Shown one piece after another: positions 18,142 to 27,338 of a DNA stretch of 29,444 nucleotides. Origin of the DNA: CAZOEL01 sp964578835 (GTDB taxonomy: Bacteria; Desulfobacterota; Syntrophobacteria; Syntrophobacterales; Syntrophobacteraceae). The stretch is from the NCBI GenBank assembly GCA_964578835.1, contig CAZOEL010000082.1:1-29444 (forward strand). The letters are read 5' to 3'. Each line of letters begins with the position of its first letter. The stretch's first letter is position 1. The position numbers were made by a program, and so were the translations under genes. The notes under the pieces were generated by a model that saw nothing but the letters and a program-made list of their open reading frames with translations, was not told the DNA's origin and searched no databases.

Positions 18142-18235
18142 ATGGGTGAATCTATGGTTATCGGTTCCGTTTTTTCCTACTCACCCATTCACCCATTCAC
18201 CTACTCAACCCCGAATTTCCCATTCACCGTTTTTT
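18111..18235. repeat. Inverted repeat spanning the 3' ends of two convergent genes
   Basis: Arms 18111-18137 and 18209-18235 are inverted copies, 26 of 27 positions matching. The inner parts carry short tandem GGTGAATG / CACCCATTC units (18137-18150 and 18181-18201). The left arm encodes the C-terminal tail and stop of the sigma-54 regulator. The right arm encodes the last residues of the opposing kinase in a different frame. The A-run on the left and T-run on the right would let it act as a bidirectional terminator. Confidence 0.8.
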
Positions 18236-19739
18236 TGTTTTTCCCGATAAGATGATCCGATGCGGGAATAAAGAGGTGGAAAGCTGTTCCGATGCCGGAT
18301 TCCGATTCGAAGCTGATGTGCCCGCCATGCTTTTTGAGGATGGAATAAGCTACTGTTAGTCCTAGGCCCATTCCTTTTTGAGATCCTCGTTCTTTTGTTG
18401 AAAAATAAGGATCGAAAACCTTTTCGAAGTCAACTCTGTCTATTCCGGCTCCCTGATCCTTTATGGATAACTTCACGTATCGGCCGCTCTTCATGGGGGA
18501 AGAGGCGTGTGGCCTATGGGGCTTTATTTCAATGTTTTCGGCGCAGATCTTGAGGACGCCTCCACCTGGCATGGCTTCTTCGGCATTTGCAACAATATTG
18601 TTGATAGCCTGTCGCATTTGGCCCTCATCGATTTCAACCGTCCATAGATCCTCGGGAAAGGAGCAGGCGCAGGCTATTGTATTATTCTTCAGAGTGAGAC
18701 AGAGAGTGTCTTCCACCAAAGTGGCGACGGACGCCGATTTTTTGAATGGGATGCCTCCATTCGAGAAGGTAATGAATTGTTGGGTGAGGTCCCTGGCGCG
18801 CAAGGTCGCCTTCTCCGCTTCGGACAACCGCTGGAACTCGAGGCTCGAAGCATCTATGCGCGCCTGCGCCATGTTGATGCCGGCCAGGATGACTGTCAAG
18901 AGGTTGTTGTAATCATGCGCTATTCCTCCGGCAAGAATGCCGACCGTTTCCAGCTTCTTGGCCTTGAGCAGGTCTTCTTCCATCTCCTTTCTTTCGGTGA
19001 TGTCGCGGAGGATGCAAAGGACTTCATCCACCCCGCTGGTGACTATTCGGGCTTCGTAGAAACGGAGCTTGCCGGAAAATCTGAGGTTGTACTCGAAAAC
19101 TTGAGCGATGCCGCTCTCAATAGCCAGCTTCATATGATGCAGGGCCGGTTCAACCGCCTCGATCGGCATCACTTCCGAGATTCTCTTGCCCGTGATCTTT
19201 CCGAGCGGCATGGGTAGGGCGACCTCTTTGGAGCCCTTTACCTCTAGAAAAACGCCTTCTTTGTCCACCCTGAACATGAGATCGGGAATCGCATTGAGGA
19301 GCGCAGCATTTCTCGCTTCGCTTCTGCGAAGCTCGTTGGCTGTGGCGCCTGCGCGCAGCATGTAGCGCACTCTCTGAGCCAAGATAATCCAATTGATGGG
19401 TTTTGTGATGAAGTCCGTAGCTCCCGCTTCGTAGGCCCGATTGATCGAGTCAATATCTTCGAGAGCCGTCATCATCACTACGGGCGTGGCGCTTCCTTCA
19501 GGAAGAAGGCGCAATGCCGCACAGGCTGCAAAGCCGTCCATCTTTGGCATGAGCACGTCCAATAAGACGATCTCAGGCTTCAAACGCTCAAAAAGGGAGA
19601 GAGCCTCAATGCCGTCCACGGCCTCTACGACGGAAAAGCCATATTTTTTTAGCGCCTCTCCGGCTAGAAAGCGCAGGTCTTCGTCGTCGTCGACAATCAA
19701 CACCAACGGACGTTCTCCATGGCGGTTTTTGGGCATCAT
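18201..19739 (-). CDS. Receiver-PAS-histidine kinase (REC-first hybrid kinase)
   Basis: This 512-residue soluble signalling protein begins with a receiver domain (about 10-128, phospho-acceptor Asp61 in VLLDVLMPKMDG). A PAS domain (about 138-250), HisKA with LAGGIAHDYNN (His275) and HATPase_c (DQGAGI, FDPYF, GMGLGL boxes) follow. The REC-first order suggests that the kinase is itself controlled by phosphotransfer from another protein. The start overlaps the stop of the upstream CHASE8-like hybrid kinase by four bases (ATGA at 19736-19739), so the two are translationally coupled. The upstream protein's Hpt domain is the natural donor for this receiver. The C-terminal tail (about KTVNGKFGVE) is encoded by the shared inverted repeat and is probably not functional. 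Confidence 0.93.
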   Translation of the reverse strand: MMPKNRHGERPLVLIVDDDEDLRFLAGEALKKYGFSVVEAVDGIEALSLFERLKPEIVLLDVLMPKMDGFAACAALRLLPEGSATPVVMMTALEDIDSINRAYEAGATDFITKPINWIILAQRVRYMLRAGATANELRRSEARNAALLNAIPDLMFRVDKEGVFLEVKGSKEVALPMPLGKITGKRISEVMPIEAVEPALHHMKLAIESGIAQVFEYNLRFSGKLRFYEARIVTSGVDEVLCILRDITERKEMEEDLLKAKKLETVGILAGGIAHDYNNLLTVILAGINMAQARIDASSLEFQRLSEAEKATLRARDLTQQFITFSNGGIPFKKSASVATLVEDTLCLTLKNNTIACACSFPEDLWTVEIDEGQMRQAINNIVANAEEAMPGGGVLKICAENIEIKPHRPHASSPMKSGRYVKLSIKDQGAGIDRVDFEKVFDPYFSTKERGSQKGMGLGLTVAYSILKKHGGHISFESESGIGTAFHLFIPASDHLIGKNKKTVNGKFGVE

Positions 19740-22237
19740 TTTCTTCCCCCTCGGGATTCCTGAATCAACGCCTTCTCTGTTATGGCGTATCCGGTTTCGA
19801 TTTTGTCCAGAATGTGCTCGGCATTATCGAGGCGATTATCGCGCCCCATTTCCTCGAGCTCTCTGCACAAAACGGAGAGGAAGCTCGCTCCAACGTGAGC
19901 GCTGCTCGATTTGAGGCTGTGAGCGGCATTGCGGATGGCGGCTGCGTCTCCTTTTTTCAGGGCCAGGTGAAGCGTTCGAAGAAGCTCCGGCGTCTTACGA
20001 AGATAAGAGCTGATGACGCGATCGAGAATATCCGGTCCGCCATCTTCTTGAAGCGCCCGTATGTTGTCGAGAGCTCTTCGGTCTATGATTCGATGCTCTC
20101 CTTTGTTCTCTCCGAGGGAGGCGCTCGATGCTTTGGCTGAGGGAGTTTCTTTTGATTCTTTGGCGATGGGGGCCAATTGCATTGACGCTTCCATATCCGG
20201 CATACTTGCGGGCAGCCTGGTCTGCAGGATGGAAAGAAGCTGTTCCTGGGTGAAAGGCTTGCTCAGGTAATCATCCATTCCCGCCTCGATGCATTTCTCT
20301 CGATCCCCTTCCATCGCATGGGCCGTTAGAGCGATAATTGGAATGTGCGCGTACCGTTGGATCTTCCTTATGGCTTTGGTTGTCTCGTAGCCATCGAGGC
20401 CCGGCATTTGGCAGTCCATGAGGATAAGGTCAAAGGATGAATGAGTCAGAGCGTTGAGCGCTTCGAAACCGTCTTCTACAGGCTTCACCCTGCATCCAAG
20501 CTTCTTTAGCATTGCTTCCGTCACGTCCTGATTGACAGGATTGTCTTCTGCAAGAAGAACGTTGCCTTGAAGTTTGACTGAAATCCTGGAGGCGCGGGAT
20601 AGGGGGTTAAAAGACGAAGCATTCGATGCCGCGTGCGTCTCCATCTCGCCAGTCGTTTTTCGAAAACGGACGGTAAACCAGAAAGTCGAGCCCTTTCCCA
20701 GCTCGCTTTCCACTCCAATCTCTCCCCCCATCATCTCGCAAAGCTGCCTGGCGATGACGAGCCCGAGACCCGTTCCGCCATATTCACGAGTGGTGGAGCC
20801 GTCCGCCTGGGAAAAAGCTTCGAAAATAAAGCCTAGCGCTTTGGGGGGGATCCCGATGCCCGTGTCCTTCACCTCAATGCGCAGCAATTGATCGTCTTCC
20901 CCGTCTTCGGCGACTGATGCGCGCACTGTCACGCCGCCCCGCTCGGTGAATTTCACGGCGTTGCCGACGAGATTGTAAAGAATCTGGCGAAGCCGGAAGG
21001 GGTCGCCGCCGACATGGGCTGGAATGTCCGAATCGATCACGCAATGCATCTCGAGCCCTTTGCTGCGGGTCCGCTCGGCAAAGGAGCCAATCGTCTCTTC
21101 GACGATTTCACGGAGATTGAAGCATACAAGCTCCAGATTCATCTTGCCTGCTTCTATCTTGGAAAAATCCAGGATATCGTTGATGATGTTGAGCAGGACT
21201 TCTGCGGAGTGGATGACATTCTCCGCGAAACGGTGCTGGTTGGAGCTCAGGTCTGTATCAAGCAGGAGATCCGCCATTCCCAGTATGCCGTTCATGGGGG
21301 TTCTTATTTCGTGGCTCATGTTGGCCAGAAACTGGGATTTGGCTTGACTGGCGGCTTCAGCGGCATCCTTGGCTTTTTCAAGCTCGATTATCGTATGCTC
21401 GAGCTTGCGATTCGCCTTCAAAAGCTCTTCCGTCCGTTCTGCGACCTCTTCCTCGAGCTTTTCGCCGTAAACCCTGAGCTTTTCCTCTCGCAATTGGATC
21501 TGAGCGAGCATTTCGTTCAATCCATCGGCGAGGATGCCCAACTCATCCTGGTTTCGTTTTTCTGCGCGGATGGAATAGTCTTTTTCCTCGGAGACGATCT
21601 TTGTAACTTGGGTCAGACTCAAAACGGGCTCCGAGATTACGCGGCGGAGCACGAAGGAGAGCAGATAGGCGGCAAGGGAAGCCAACGCCATGACGAGAAG
21701 GCTGATGCTCCCGTAGCTGATAATTCGTGAGTAGAGCTTATTCAAGTCTGACTGCAGGATAATCGCGCCCAAAAACTCCCCGTCGAGATAGATTGGCCTC
21801 GACAACTCTAGATAGTCGTCCAGAAAACGATAGCCGTACGCCATTCCGGGAGGCGATGACGATTGATTTGGAGAGTTTGGCAGACTTCCGTTGTCCTCCA
21901 CATTCGCAGTGAGCTCCGGGGTTGCTCTTTTGCGAACGTATCGGGCGAACAAAGCTCCGTCTTTCGTATGCACAGCCGCTGAAATGATATTCTTCTCAGC
22001 GCTTAACGCATTCAAAGTCTTTTCCGAAAAGTCGGCGTCATTGAAAATGAGAGCGGCCGTATTGGTGGTTCCCAGAATTTCAGCAAGGTACGAAAGATCC
22101 TCCACCATCGTGCGCTTGAATGTGATGAGCTCATTTGCGATGAGCCCCGCACACGCTAGAAGCAGAGCGCTGCAGCTCGTCACCATTATAATGGCCGTAA
22201 TCTTCTGTTTTATGGAGAGATTAAAGGAAATGCGCAT
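19736..22237 (-). CDS. Hybrid sensor kinase with CHASE8-like periplasmic domain, HAMP, REC and Hpt
   Basis: This 833-residue inner-membrane kinase has a transmembrane helix (about 12-35), a periplasmic region (about 36-172) resembling the CHASE8 sensor of YfiN/TpbB-type proteins (AEILGTTNTAALIFNDADFS and following), a second transmembrane helix (about 173-197), HAMP and coiled coil (about 198-300), HisKA with MSHEIRTPMNG (His309), HATPase_c, a receiver with Asp608, and an Hpt domain with AHSLKSSSAHVGA (His773). This is the BarA/ArcB-like unorthodox layout. A periplasmic domain of this kind is normally the target of YfiR, and a YfiR-family gene lies two genes upstream with a TonB-dependent receptor between. 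GAGG about nine bases before the ATG supports the start. Confidence 0.93.
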   Translation of the reverse strand: MRISFNLSIKQKITAIIMVTSCSALLLACAGLIANELITFKRTMVEDLSYLAEILGTTNTAALIFNDADFSEKTLNALSAEKNIISAAVHTKDGALFARYVRKRATPELTANVEDNGSLPNSPNQSSSPPGMAYGYRFLDDYLELSRPIYLDGEFLGAIILQSDLNKLYSRIISYGSISLLVMALASLAAYLLSFVLRRVISEPVLSLTQVTKIVSEEKDYSIRAEKRNQDELGILADGLNEMLAQIQLREEKLRVYGEKLEEEVAERTEELLKANRKLEHTIIELEKAKDAAEAASQAKSQFLANMSHEIRTPMNGILGMADLLLDTDLSSNQHRFAENVIHSAEVLLNIINDILDFSKIEAGKMNLELVCFNLREIVEETIGSFAERTRSKGLEMHCVIDSDIPAHVGGDPFRLRQILYNLVGNAVKFTERGGVTVRASVAEDGEDDQLLRIEVKDTGIGIPPKALGFIFEAFSQADGSTTREYGGTGLGLVIARQLCEMMGGEIGVESELGKGSTFWFTVRFRKTTGEMETHAASNASSFNPLSRASRISVKLQGNVLLAEDNPVNQDVTEAMLKKLGCRVKPVEDGFEALNALTHSSFDLILMDCQMPGLDGYETTKAIRKIQRYAHIPIIALTAHAMEGDREKCIEAGMDDYLSKPFTQEQLLSILQTRLPASMPDMEASMQLAPIAKESKETPSAKASSASLGENKGEHRIIDRRALDNIRALQEDGGPDILDRVISSYLRKTPELLRTLHLALKKGDAAAIRNAAHSLKSSSAHVGASFLSVLCRELEEMGRDNRLDNAEHILDKIETGYAITEKALIQESRGGRK

Positions 22238-22262
22238 ATCTTATATTCCTCGCTTTTCTCCT

Positions 22263-24311
22263 CTAAAACCGCCATGTGACTTTACCGTAAATGCTTCGTT
22301 CTGTTTCCGTGGGGAGATAGTGAAGCAAAGTGTCGCTACCGAATTCGCTATGGCTCTTGTCCAGCAGGTCCAGGCAGGCAATGGCCAATTCCAGGTTTTC
22401 CGAGATCCTCCAGGCCAGACGGGCATCGAGGCTGAAGTAGCTCTTCACGTCGAGAGCGGGAAGGGCGTCTACGTAGCGAAGCCCGAGGTCGAATTGAAAT
22501 CCTTTCGGAAGGTTCATGAAAGAGTGCAGGACAAACTTGTGATGCGGGCTCTTTCCTTCAATATCTTCCAGCGTCGGATCAAGACTCTTCCGATCCCTGT
22601 GCAGCTGCATCTGCAGAAAGCTGTAGGCGGCCTTGAGTCGCCACCATCGCAAAGGACTCCAGTCCGCTGCAAGCTCCACCCCGTAGGTTTCTCCATCCAT
22701 TTGGTTGTCTCCAACGGAATCGACTACAATGTGCGGGAATGGAGCATTATCGATGACGGGAGCTGTTTGGGAAATGGCGCCAAGTCTGTCGTAATCGTTG
22801 TAAAAGAGCGCGATATCGAGCCACAGACTCTCTATTGGCTGAACGCGATAGCCGAGCTCATAGGCTATGAGGGTCTCTGAGAGCATATCGTCAGAGCCCG
22901 AAACGGACAGGAGTATGGGAAGGTTAGTGGGCGGAGCGGGAGGAACTGCAAGGGCGTTGATAGTTCCATCATCTTCCACTCGGGAGGGAGTTCTTACGGC
23001 GCGCGATACCGAGCCCCAGATCGTATGGTTGGGAGAAGGAGTCCAGAGTATCGCCGTCTTTGGCTGAACCTCCAGGCCGGTATAGTCGTTGTGCTCGAGC
23101 TTTGTCCCCAGAATGAGGTGCAGCTTCTCCTTGACAAGAGTGACCTCGTTCTGAATAAAGCCGTTCAGGATTTGATCCGTGCGACTCGGAGGATCGATGA
23201 TGACAATCCGGCTGTTTCCGATCTCATCGTGGATCAGACGGTAGCCGAGGCCCCATGTTATCTCCTGCCGATCGGTCAAGGCAAAGCGATGATAAAAGTC
23301 CAGATCGAAGATGTCATGATTCGATCCGATTATGATCGTATCGAAGTTCAACCGATCATAATAGAATTGCAGGCTCATTTCTGACGACTCGGAGAATTCG
23401 CGCTTCCACCTGCCGAGAATGTCCCCGCCGGAATGCTTTACTCTTTCTTCCTCATCACGCTCGAAAGGCGCAGTGATGGATGGGACCGAAATGGAGTCGT
23501 TTTCCCAATTCTTGAAGGCATCGCCCATAAAGGTGAACGAATCGTAGTGCGACGGCTGCCAGTCGGCGCGAAAGCCCGTACGGAAGGAATGCCAGCTGTC
23601 ATTGGCATCCCGGCCGTTCGGGCTCATGCCCTCATCCCGGTCGAAGTATTTGGCGTAAGCGCGCCCCCAGACGTTATTGGCGAGCTCTGCGCCGTACCGG
23701 GCAGACCCGAATCCTCTCTCCTCCGTGCCCCCTCCAGCCTCCAAAAAGGCGCCCTGAGTATCCCGGGCGTGCTTCGTGATGATGTTGATGACGCCGTTTA
23801 CAGCGTTGGAGCCCCAAATGACCGCGCCCGGACCTCTGATGACCTCGATCCGATCGATGTCCTCGAGAAGGGTGTCCTGGGCGCTCCAGAAGACTCCTGA
23901 AAAGAGGGGCGAATAGACGCTTCGGCCATCGATCAGCACCAACAGCTTATTGGCGAAAATCCCGTTGAAGCCGCGCGCGGTGATCGCCCACTTGTTTGCG
24001 TCGATGCGCGCCACTTCCACTCCGGGGACCATCCGCAAGGCCTCGGGAATGCTCGTTGCTCCCGACCTCCGTATGTCTTCCTGCGTGATGACGAATATGG
24101 CTGCGGGCGCGTCGGAGAGCATCTGCTCTTTCTTTGACACCGAGGAAATCTCTATGCTCATCAGCTCCTGAAGACTCAGCTCGATAGGAATCCTCGAAAC
24201 CGTCTCCGACTTCGCTTCGCCATATGCCATCAGCAGGAAAATCATCCCTAGCCAGATGGTTCGGAAGCAATCTTCCCTTATGTTTAGCCCGAAGAACCCG
24301 GTTGAGCGCAT
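22263..24311 (-). CDS. TonB-dependent outer-membrane receptor
   Basis: This 682-residue protein has an N-terminal signal sequence (hydrophobic 19-30, cleavage probably near residue 35), then the segment LSLQELMSIEISSVSKKEQ, found in a subgroup of receptors that often sit beside signalling genes. The plug domain (about 67-180) has APAAIFVITQEDIRRSG, RIEVIRGPGAVIWGSNAVNG and VINIITK. A 22-strand-type barrel follows and ends in an aromatic residue (TWRF), as outer-membrane proteins do. A classical TonB box is not evident by eye. GGAGG about nine bases upstream supports the start. It sits 25 bases ahead of the CHASE8-like hybrid kinase and 71 bases after the YfiR-like gene. The ligand is unknown. 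No TonB, ExbB or ExbD genes are in the window. Confidence 0.94.
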   Translation of the reverse strand: MRSTGFFGLNIREDCFRTIWLGMIFLLMAYGEAKSETVSRIPIELSLQELMSIEISSVSKKEQMLSDAPAAIFVITQEDIRRSGATSIPEALRMVPGVEVARIDANKWAITARGFNGIFANKLLVLIDGRSVYSPLFSGVFWSAQDTLLEDIDRIEVIRGPGAVIWGSNAVNGVINIITKHARDTQGAFLEAGGGTEERGFGSARYGAELANNVWGRAYAKYFDRDEGMSPNGRDANDSWHSFRTGFRADWQPSHYDSFTFMGDAFKNWENDSISVPSITAPFERDEEERVKHSGGDILGRWKREFSESSEMSLQFYYDRLNFDTIIIGSNHDIFDLDFYHRFALTDRQEITWGLGYRLIHDEIGNSRIVIIDPPSRTDQILNGFIQNEVTLVKEKLHLILGTKLEHNDYTGLEVQPKTAILWTPSPNHTIWGSVSRAVRTPSRVEDDGTINALAVPPAPPTNLPILLSVSGSDDMLSETLIAYELGYRVQPIESLWLDIALFYNDYDRLGAISQTAPVIDNAPFPHIVVDSVGDNQMDGETYGVELAADWSPLRWWRLKAAYSFLQMQLHRDRKSLDPTLEDIEGKSPHHKFVLHSFMNLPKGFQFDLGLRYVDALPALDVKSYFSLDARLAWRISENLELAIACLDLLDKSHSEFGSDTLLHYLPTETERSIYGKVTWRF

Positions 24312-24382
24312 GGTTTAAATCCTCCGAACTTTCAAATGCCTTTTTCGCTTGTAGGCGCCGTTCTTTCGAAAAACGAAGCCGG

Positions 24383-24937
24383 CTACTTTTCTTTTACGAT
24401 CTTTGCCAGCGTAAGGAGCTGAGAGCTGAGCTGAAGCCCGCTGCGCTGCGCTGCGTCCACATTGATTTCAAACCGGACTTTCTTGTCTTTGGTGACGAGA
24501 TTGATGATTCCTCCCGACTGACAGAATCCTTCCATTTCGGCAATCGTCAGAATATTGCTTCTTCTAACCGCGGCAAGAATTTCCGCGAGACGGCCTCTTT
24601 CCGAAGCGCCGATAAAGAGGATATGGCAGTTGTTCGCCTGCGCATATTCCTTCAATTGACTCACGGTTATTTTCCTTCCCTGTGCGCCGGCTCCTTCCAG
24701 AGAGATCAGCATTCGGGCCAGGGGATCATTTCCCACGATGCAAAGGTTCAGCGGCGTGTCCGCATGTGGGAAAGAAGAATCGGGCCATGTTACGAATTTA
24801 GCGAAGTTGTAGACGAAAGCAGCCTTCAGTTCATTTTCTCCGAACTCAGACTCGCCGGCGACGGATAGAGATTTTACTCCCATAAGAAGGCAAATTATGG
24901 TTATTCCCAGGATTTTTTTGAACGTTGCGATGGTCAT
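24383..24937 (-). CDS. yfiR: YfiR-family (DUF4154) periplasmic protein
   Basis: This 184-residue protein has a signal peptide (hydrophobic 9-20, cleavage probably after SVAG near 28) and the YfiR fold signature: ELKAAFVYNFAKFVTWP, LCIVGNDPLARML, CHILFIG, and EGFCQSGGIINLV with the C-terminal SSQLLTLAKIV helix. In Pseudomonas, YfiR is a periplasmic repressor that binds the periplasmic domain of the diguanylate cyclase YfiN and is released by redox or envelope stress through YfiB. Cys66 and Cys104 fit the conserved disulfide pair; Cys139 lies where a second pair might form but has no obvious partner. Here the likely target is the CHASE8-like kinase two genes downstream. It is encoded 77 bases after the PAS hybrid kinase. 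Confidence 0.92.
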   Translation of the reverse strand: MTIATFKKILGITIICLLMGVKSLSVAGESEFGENELKAAFVYNFAKFVTWPDSSFPHADTPLNLCIVGNDPLARMLISLEGAGAQGRKITVSQLKEYAQANNCHILFIGASERGRLAEILAAVRRSNILTIAEMEGFCQSGGIINLVTKDKKVRFEINVDAAQRSGLQLSSQLLTLAKIVKEK

Positions 24938-25014
24938 ATCCCGGTGTACGCCTCGGATCGTTTTAACTGGAAAAAATCAGCGTCACAGATCGTCTTTGCG
25001 CGCTCCCTCAGCGA

Positions 25015-27198
25015 TCAGGGTGCTCCAAGGACCTCGCGCACCTTCTCGCTCAGCGCGCTCGGGGTGAAAGGCTTCGAGATAAAAGCCGCTCCGGGTCCCA
25101 AGACCCCGTTGCTTACAACGTTGTTTTCCGCATAGCCCGACATGTAAATGACTTTGGTCTCCGGACGCAGGGATGCTACCTTTCGCGCCAGTTCCAACCC
25201 ATTCATCTCCGGCATGACAACATCCGTCATCAGCAGGTGGATGGGCTCTTCGTGATCTCTGCAAATAGAGAGCGCGTCCACTCCGCGGGAAGTCTCCAGA
25301 ACCGTGTACCCGTTCGCCCTCAGGGCTTCGCTGATGATGTTGCGCACCATATCTTCGTCTTCAACCAGCAGAATGGTTTCCGCGCCCCTTTGGGGCGAGA
25401 CTTCATGCTGTCTCGATTTGGCCGCCTCAACTTTCTCTTCGATTCGGGGCAGGTAGATTGTGAATGTTGTTCCACTGCCCGGCTCGCTACCAACTCGGAT
25501 ATAGCCTCCGCTCTGCTTGATGATGCCGTAGACGGTCGAAAGTCCGAGTCCCGTGCCTTTCCCTTGCTCCTTGGTGGTAAAAAAAGGCTCAAATATGTGA
25601 GGCATCATCTTCCTGTCTATTCCAACGCCCGTGTCGCTTACGGAAAGCATCACATACGGTCCCATTTCTATGGGGTTGAGCCGGTTGGGATGCATCCGCT
25701 CCAAATCGATGTCTTTTGCTTCGATCGTGAGCTTGCCCCCGTTCGGCATGGCGTCGCGGGCGTTTATGGCCAGGTTCATGATGACCTGCTCGATCTGACC
25801 GGGATCAGCCTTGATCTTCCCCAGCTCGGGATCGAGAATGGTCTTGAGGTGAATGTCTTCGCCGATTAGACGTTGGAGCATCTTTTCGAGGTTGTCAACA
25901 AGTGTTTTAAGATCCAGAACTTTTGGCTTGAGCACCTGACGACGGCTGAAGGCGAGCAACTGCCTCGTGAGGTCGGCGGCTCGTTCTGCGGCCTTGTGGA
26001 TTTCCTCCGCATAGTTGTAAAGCGTGCTCGTTGGCTCCAGACTGCACATCAGAAGCTCGTCATAACCCGTTATGGCCATGAGCAGGTTATTGAAGTCGTG
26101 GGCTATGCCGCCTGCAAGTCGTCCCACCGCCTCCATTTTTTGAGATTGGAGCAGTTTTTCCTCCAGCAGCTTGATCTCTGTTATGTCTCGGATGATCCCA
26201 TGCCGGCCCAAAATAGCTCCGTCCTTCGCCCTCCACACCGTCGAAGTGAGCAGGGACTGCACGACTGAGCCGTCTTTCTTCAAGAACTTCGTTTCGAAAT
26301 TTTCAATACACTCCTCTTTGCCCATCTTTTCTTTAAACTCATCAATACAGTCGGGAGGCACGTAACGCTCGATGAGATTTTCCCAGATCATCTCCTGTTT
26401 CGTGTAGCCGAAAAGTATTTGTGCGGAAGGGTTTACATCCAAAAACCGCCCGTCGCGGTCGGTAATGAAGATGGCGTCCATCGAGTCTTCGAAAAGAGCG
26501 CGAAATTTTTCTTCGCTTGCCCTCAATGCTTCTTCCGCCTCTTTGTATTTCATCACATCTTTTACGACAACAATGCTCCCGACAAAGTGGTTGCCCACAT
26601 CAAACATGGGCGCCGGCGAGACAATGGTCGAGATCCTGCGTCCGTCCATGCTGTTCCAGACGATTTCGAGAGATTCCTGCTCCCTCATTTCCTGCAGCGC
26701 CATGAACTGCTTCATAACGGATTGACTTTCTGCATCGAGCAAATCATAGACTGACCGCCCGAGTAGATCTTGGCTCAAGCAACCAATCATATCGCAGAGC
26801 TTTGGATTGGCGTAGATGATCGACGCTTTTTCGTCCGTCACCATGAGGCCGTCGTTCATCGTTTCTAGCAGGAGCCTATATCTTTCCTTGCTTTTAGTGA
26901 GCTCTTCAGCAGAGTTTTTGACAGCGCCGACAAAAGCGGTCATCCGCATGATTCCCGCAAACAGGATCATGGATGCTCCTAATGCAAGCCCCAGAGCCAG
27001 GGCGTCAAGATAAGAGGGCGATTTTTTCGAGATGATGAAGAACAATGCAAGGCAACTCCCCGCCGCCATGACGAACAGGGATGTCGAGATGATGACCCAT
27101 TCTGTGCGCCTCCCAGTGATGGAGATCAACCTCAAAGCAAGAAAGGCGGCCGCAAATTGCAGAAGAACTGAGATGCCGATAGTTGTCATGCCGTCCAT
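25015..27198 (-). CDS. Membrane-bound PAS hybrid histidine kinase with C-terminal receiver
   Basis: This 727-residue sensor has about three N-terminal membrane helices (within residues 5-88), two PAS domains (about 103-217 and 228-343), HisKA with LAGGIAHDFNN (His367), HATPase_c (DTGVGI, FEPFF, GTGLGL) and a C-terminal receiver (about 606-727, Asp659 in LLMTDVVMPEMNG). There is no output domain, so the receiver probably serves for phosphotransfer or feedback. AAGGA about eight bases before the ATG supports the start. It lies between another hybrid kinase (140 bases upstream) and the YfiR-like gene (77 bases downstream), all on one strand. Confidence 0.94.
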   Translation of the reverse strand: MDGMTTIGISVLLQFAAAFLALRLISITGRRTEWVIISTSLFVMAAGSCLALFFIISKKSPSYLDALALGLALGASMILFAGIMRMTAFVGAVKNSAEELTKSKERYRLLLETMNDGLMVTDEKASIIYANPKLCDMIGCLSQDLLGRSVYDLLDAESQSVMKQFMALQEMREQESLEIVWNSMDGRRISTIVSPAPMFDVGNHFVGSIVVVKDVMKYKEAEEALRASEEKFRALFEDSMDAIFITDRDGRFLDVNPSAQILFGYTKQEMIWENLIERYVPPDCIDEFKEKMGKEECIENFETKFLKKDGSVVQSLLTSTVWRAKDGAILGRHGIIRDITEIKLLEEKLLQSQKMEAVGRLAGGIAHDFNNLLMAITGYDELLMCSLEPTSTLYNYAEEIHKAAERAADLTRQLLAFSRRQVLKPKVLDLKTLVDNLEKMLQRLIGEDIHLKTILDPELGKIKADPGQIEQVIMNLAINARDAMPNGGKLTIEAKDIDLERMHPNRLNPIEMGPYVMLSVSDTGVGIDRKMMPHIFEPFFTTKEQGKGTGLGLSTVYGIIKQSGGYIRVGSEPGSGTTFTIYLPRIEEKVEAAKSRQHEVSPQRGAETILLVEDEDMVRNIISEALRANGYTVLETSRGVDALSICRDHEEPIHLLMTDVVMPEMNGLELARKVASLRPETKVIYMSGYAENNVVSNGVLGPGAAFISKPFTPSALSEKVREVLGAP

Positions 27199-27338
27199 AG
27201 CTTGGTCCTTTCGTGTGCGGTTCTACCATTTGTCGGTCAGATGCTCGAGGGGGCGGAAATCTGTTTTATGAAGTCTCCGGAATGGGACAATTCCAAAAAA
27301 TGGGAAAATCCTTGCTTCTCTTTCCTTGCTCCCGTTGC

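Noticed and set aside
18137..18201. Tandem GGTGAATG / CACCCATTC units considered as a CRISPR array
   Set aside because: The units are 8-10 bases, nearly contiguous, and arranged as an inverted repeat with no spacers. This is a palindromic repeat, not an array.
21014..21730. A 238-codon forward frame opposite the hybrid kinase
   Set aside because: It lies wholly inside the minus-strand HisKA/HAMP coding region, and its peptide has no known domain.
21891..22880. A 329-codon forward frame spanning the kinase-receptor junction
   Set aside because: It overlaps two well-supported minus-strand genes with intact domains and has no recognisable motif of its own.
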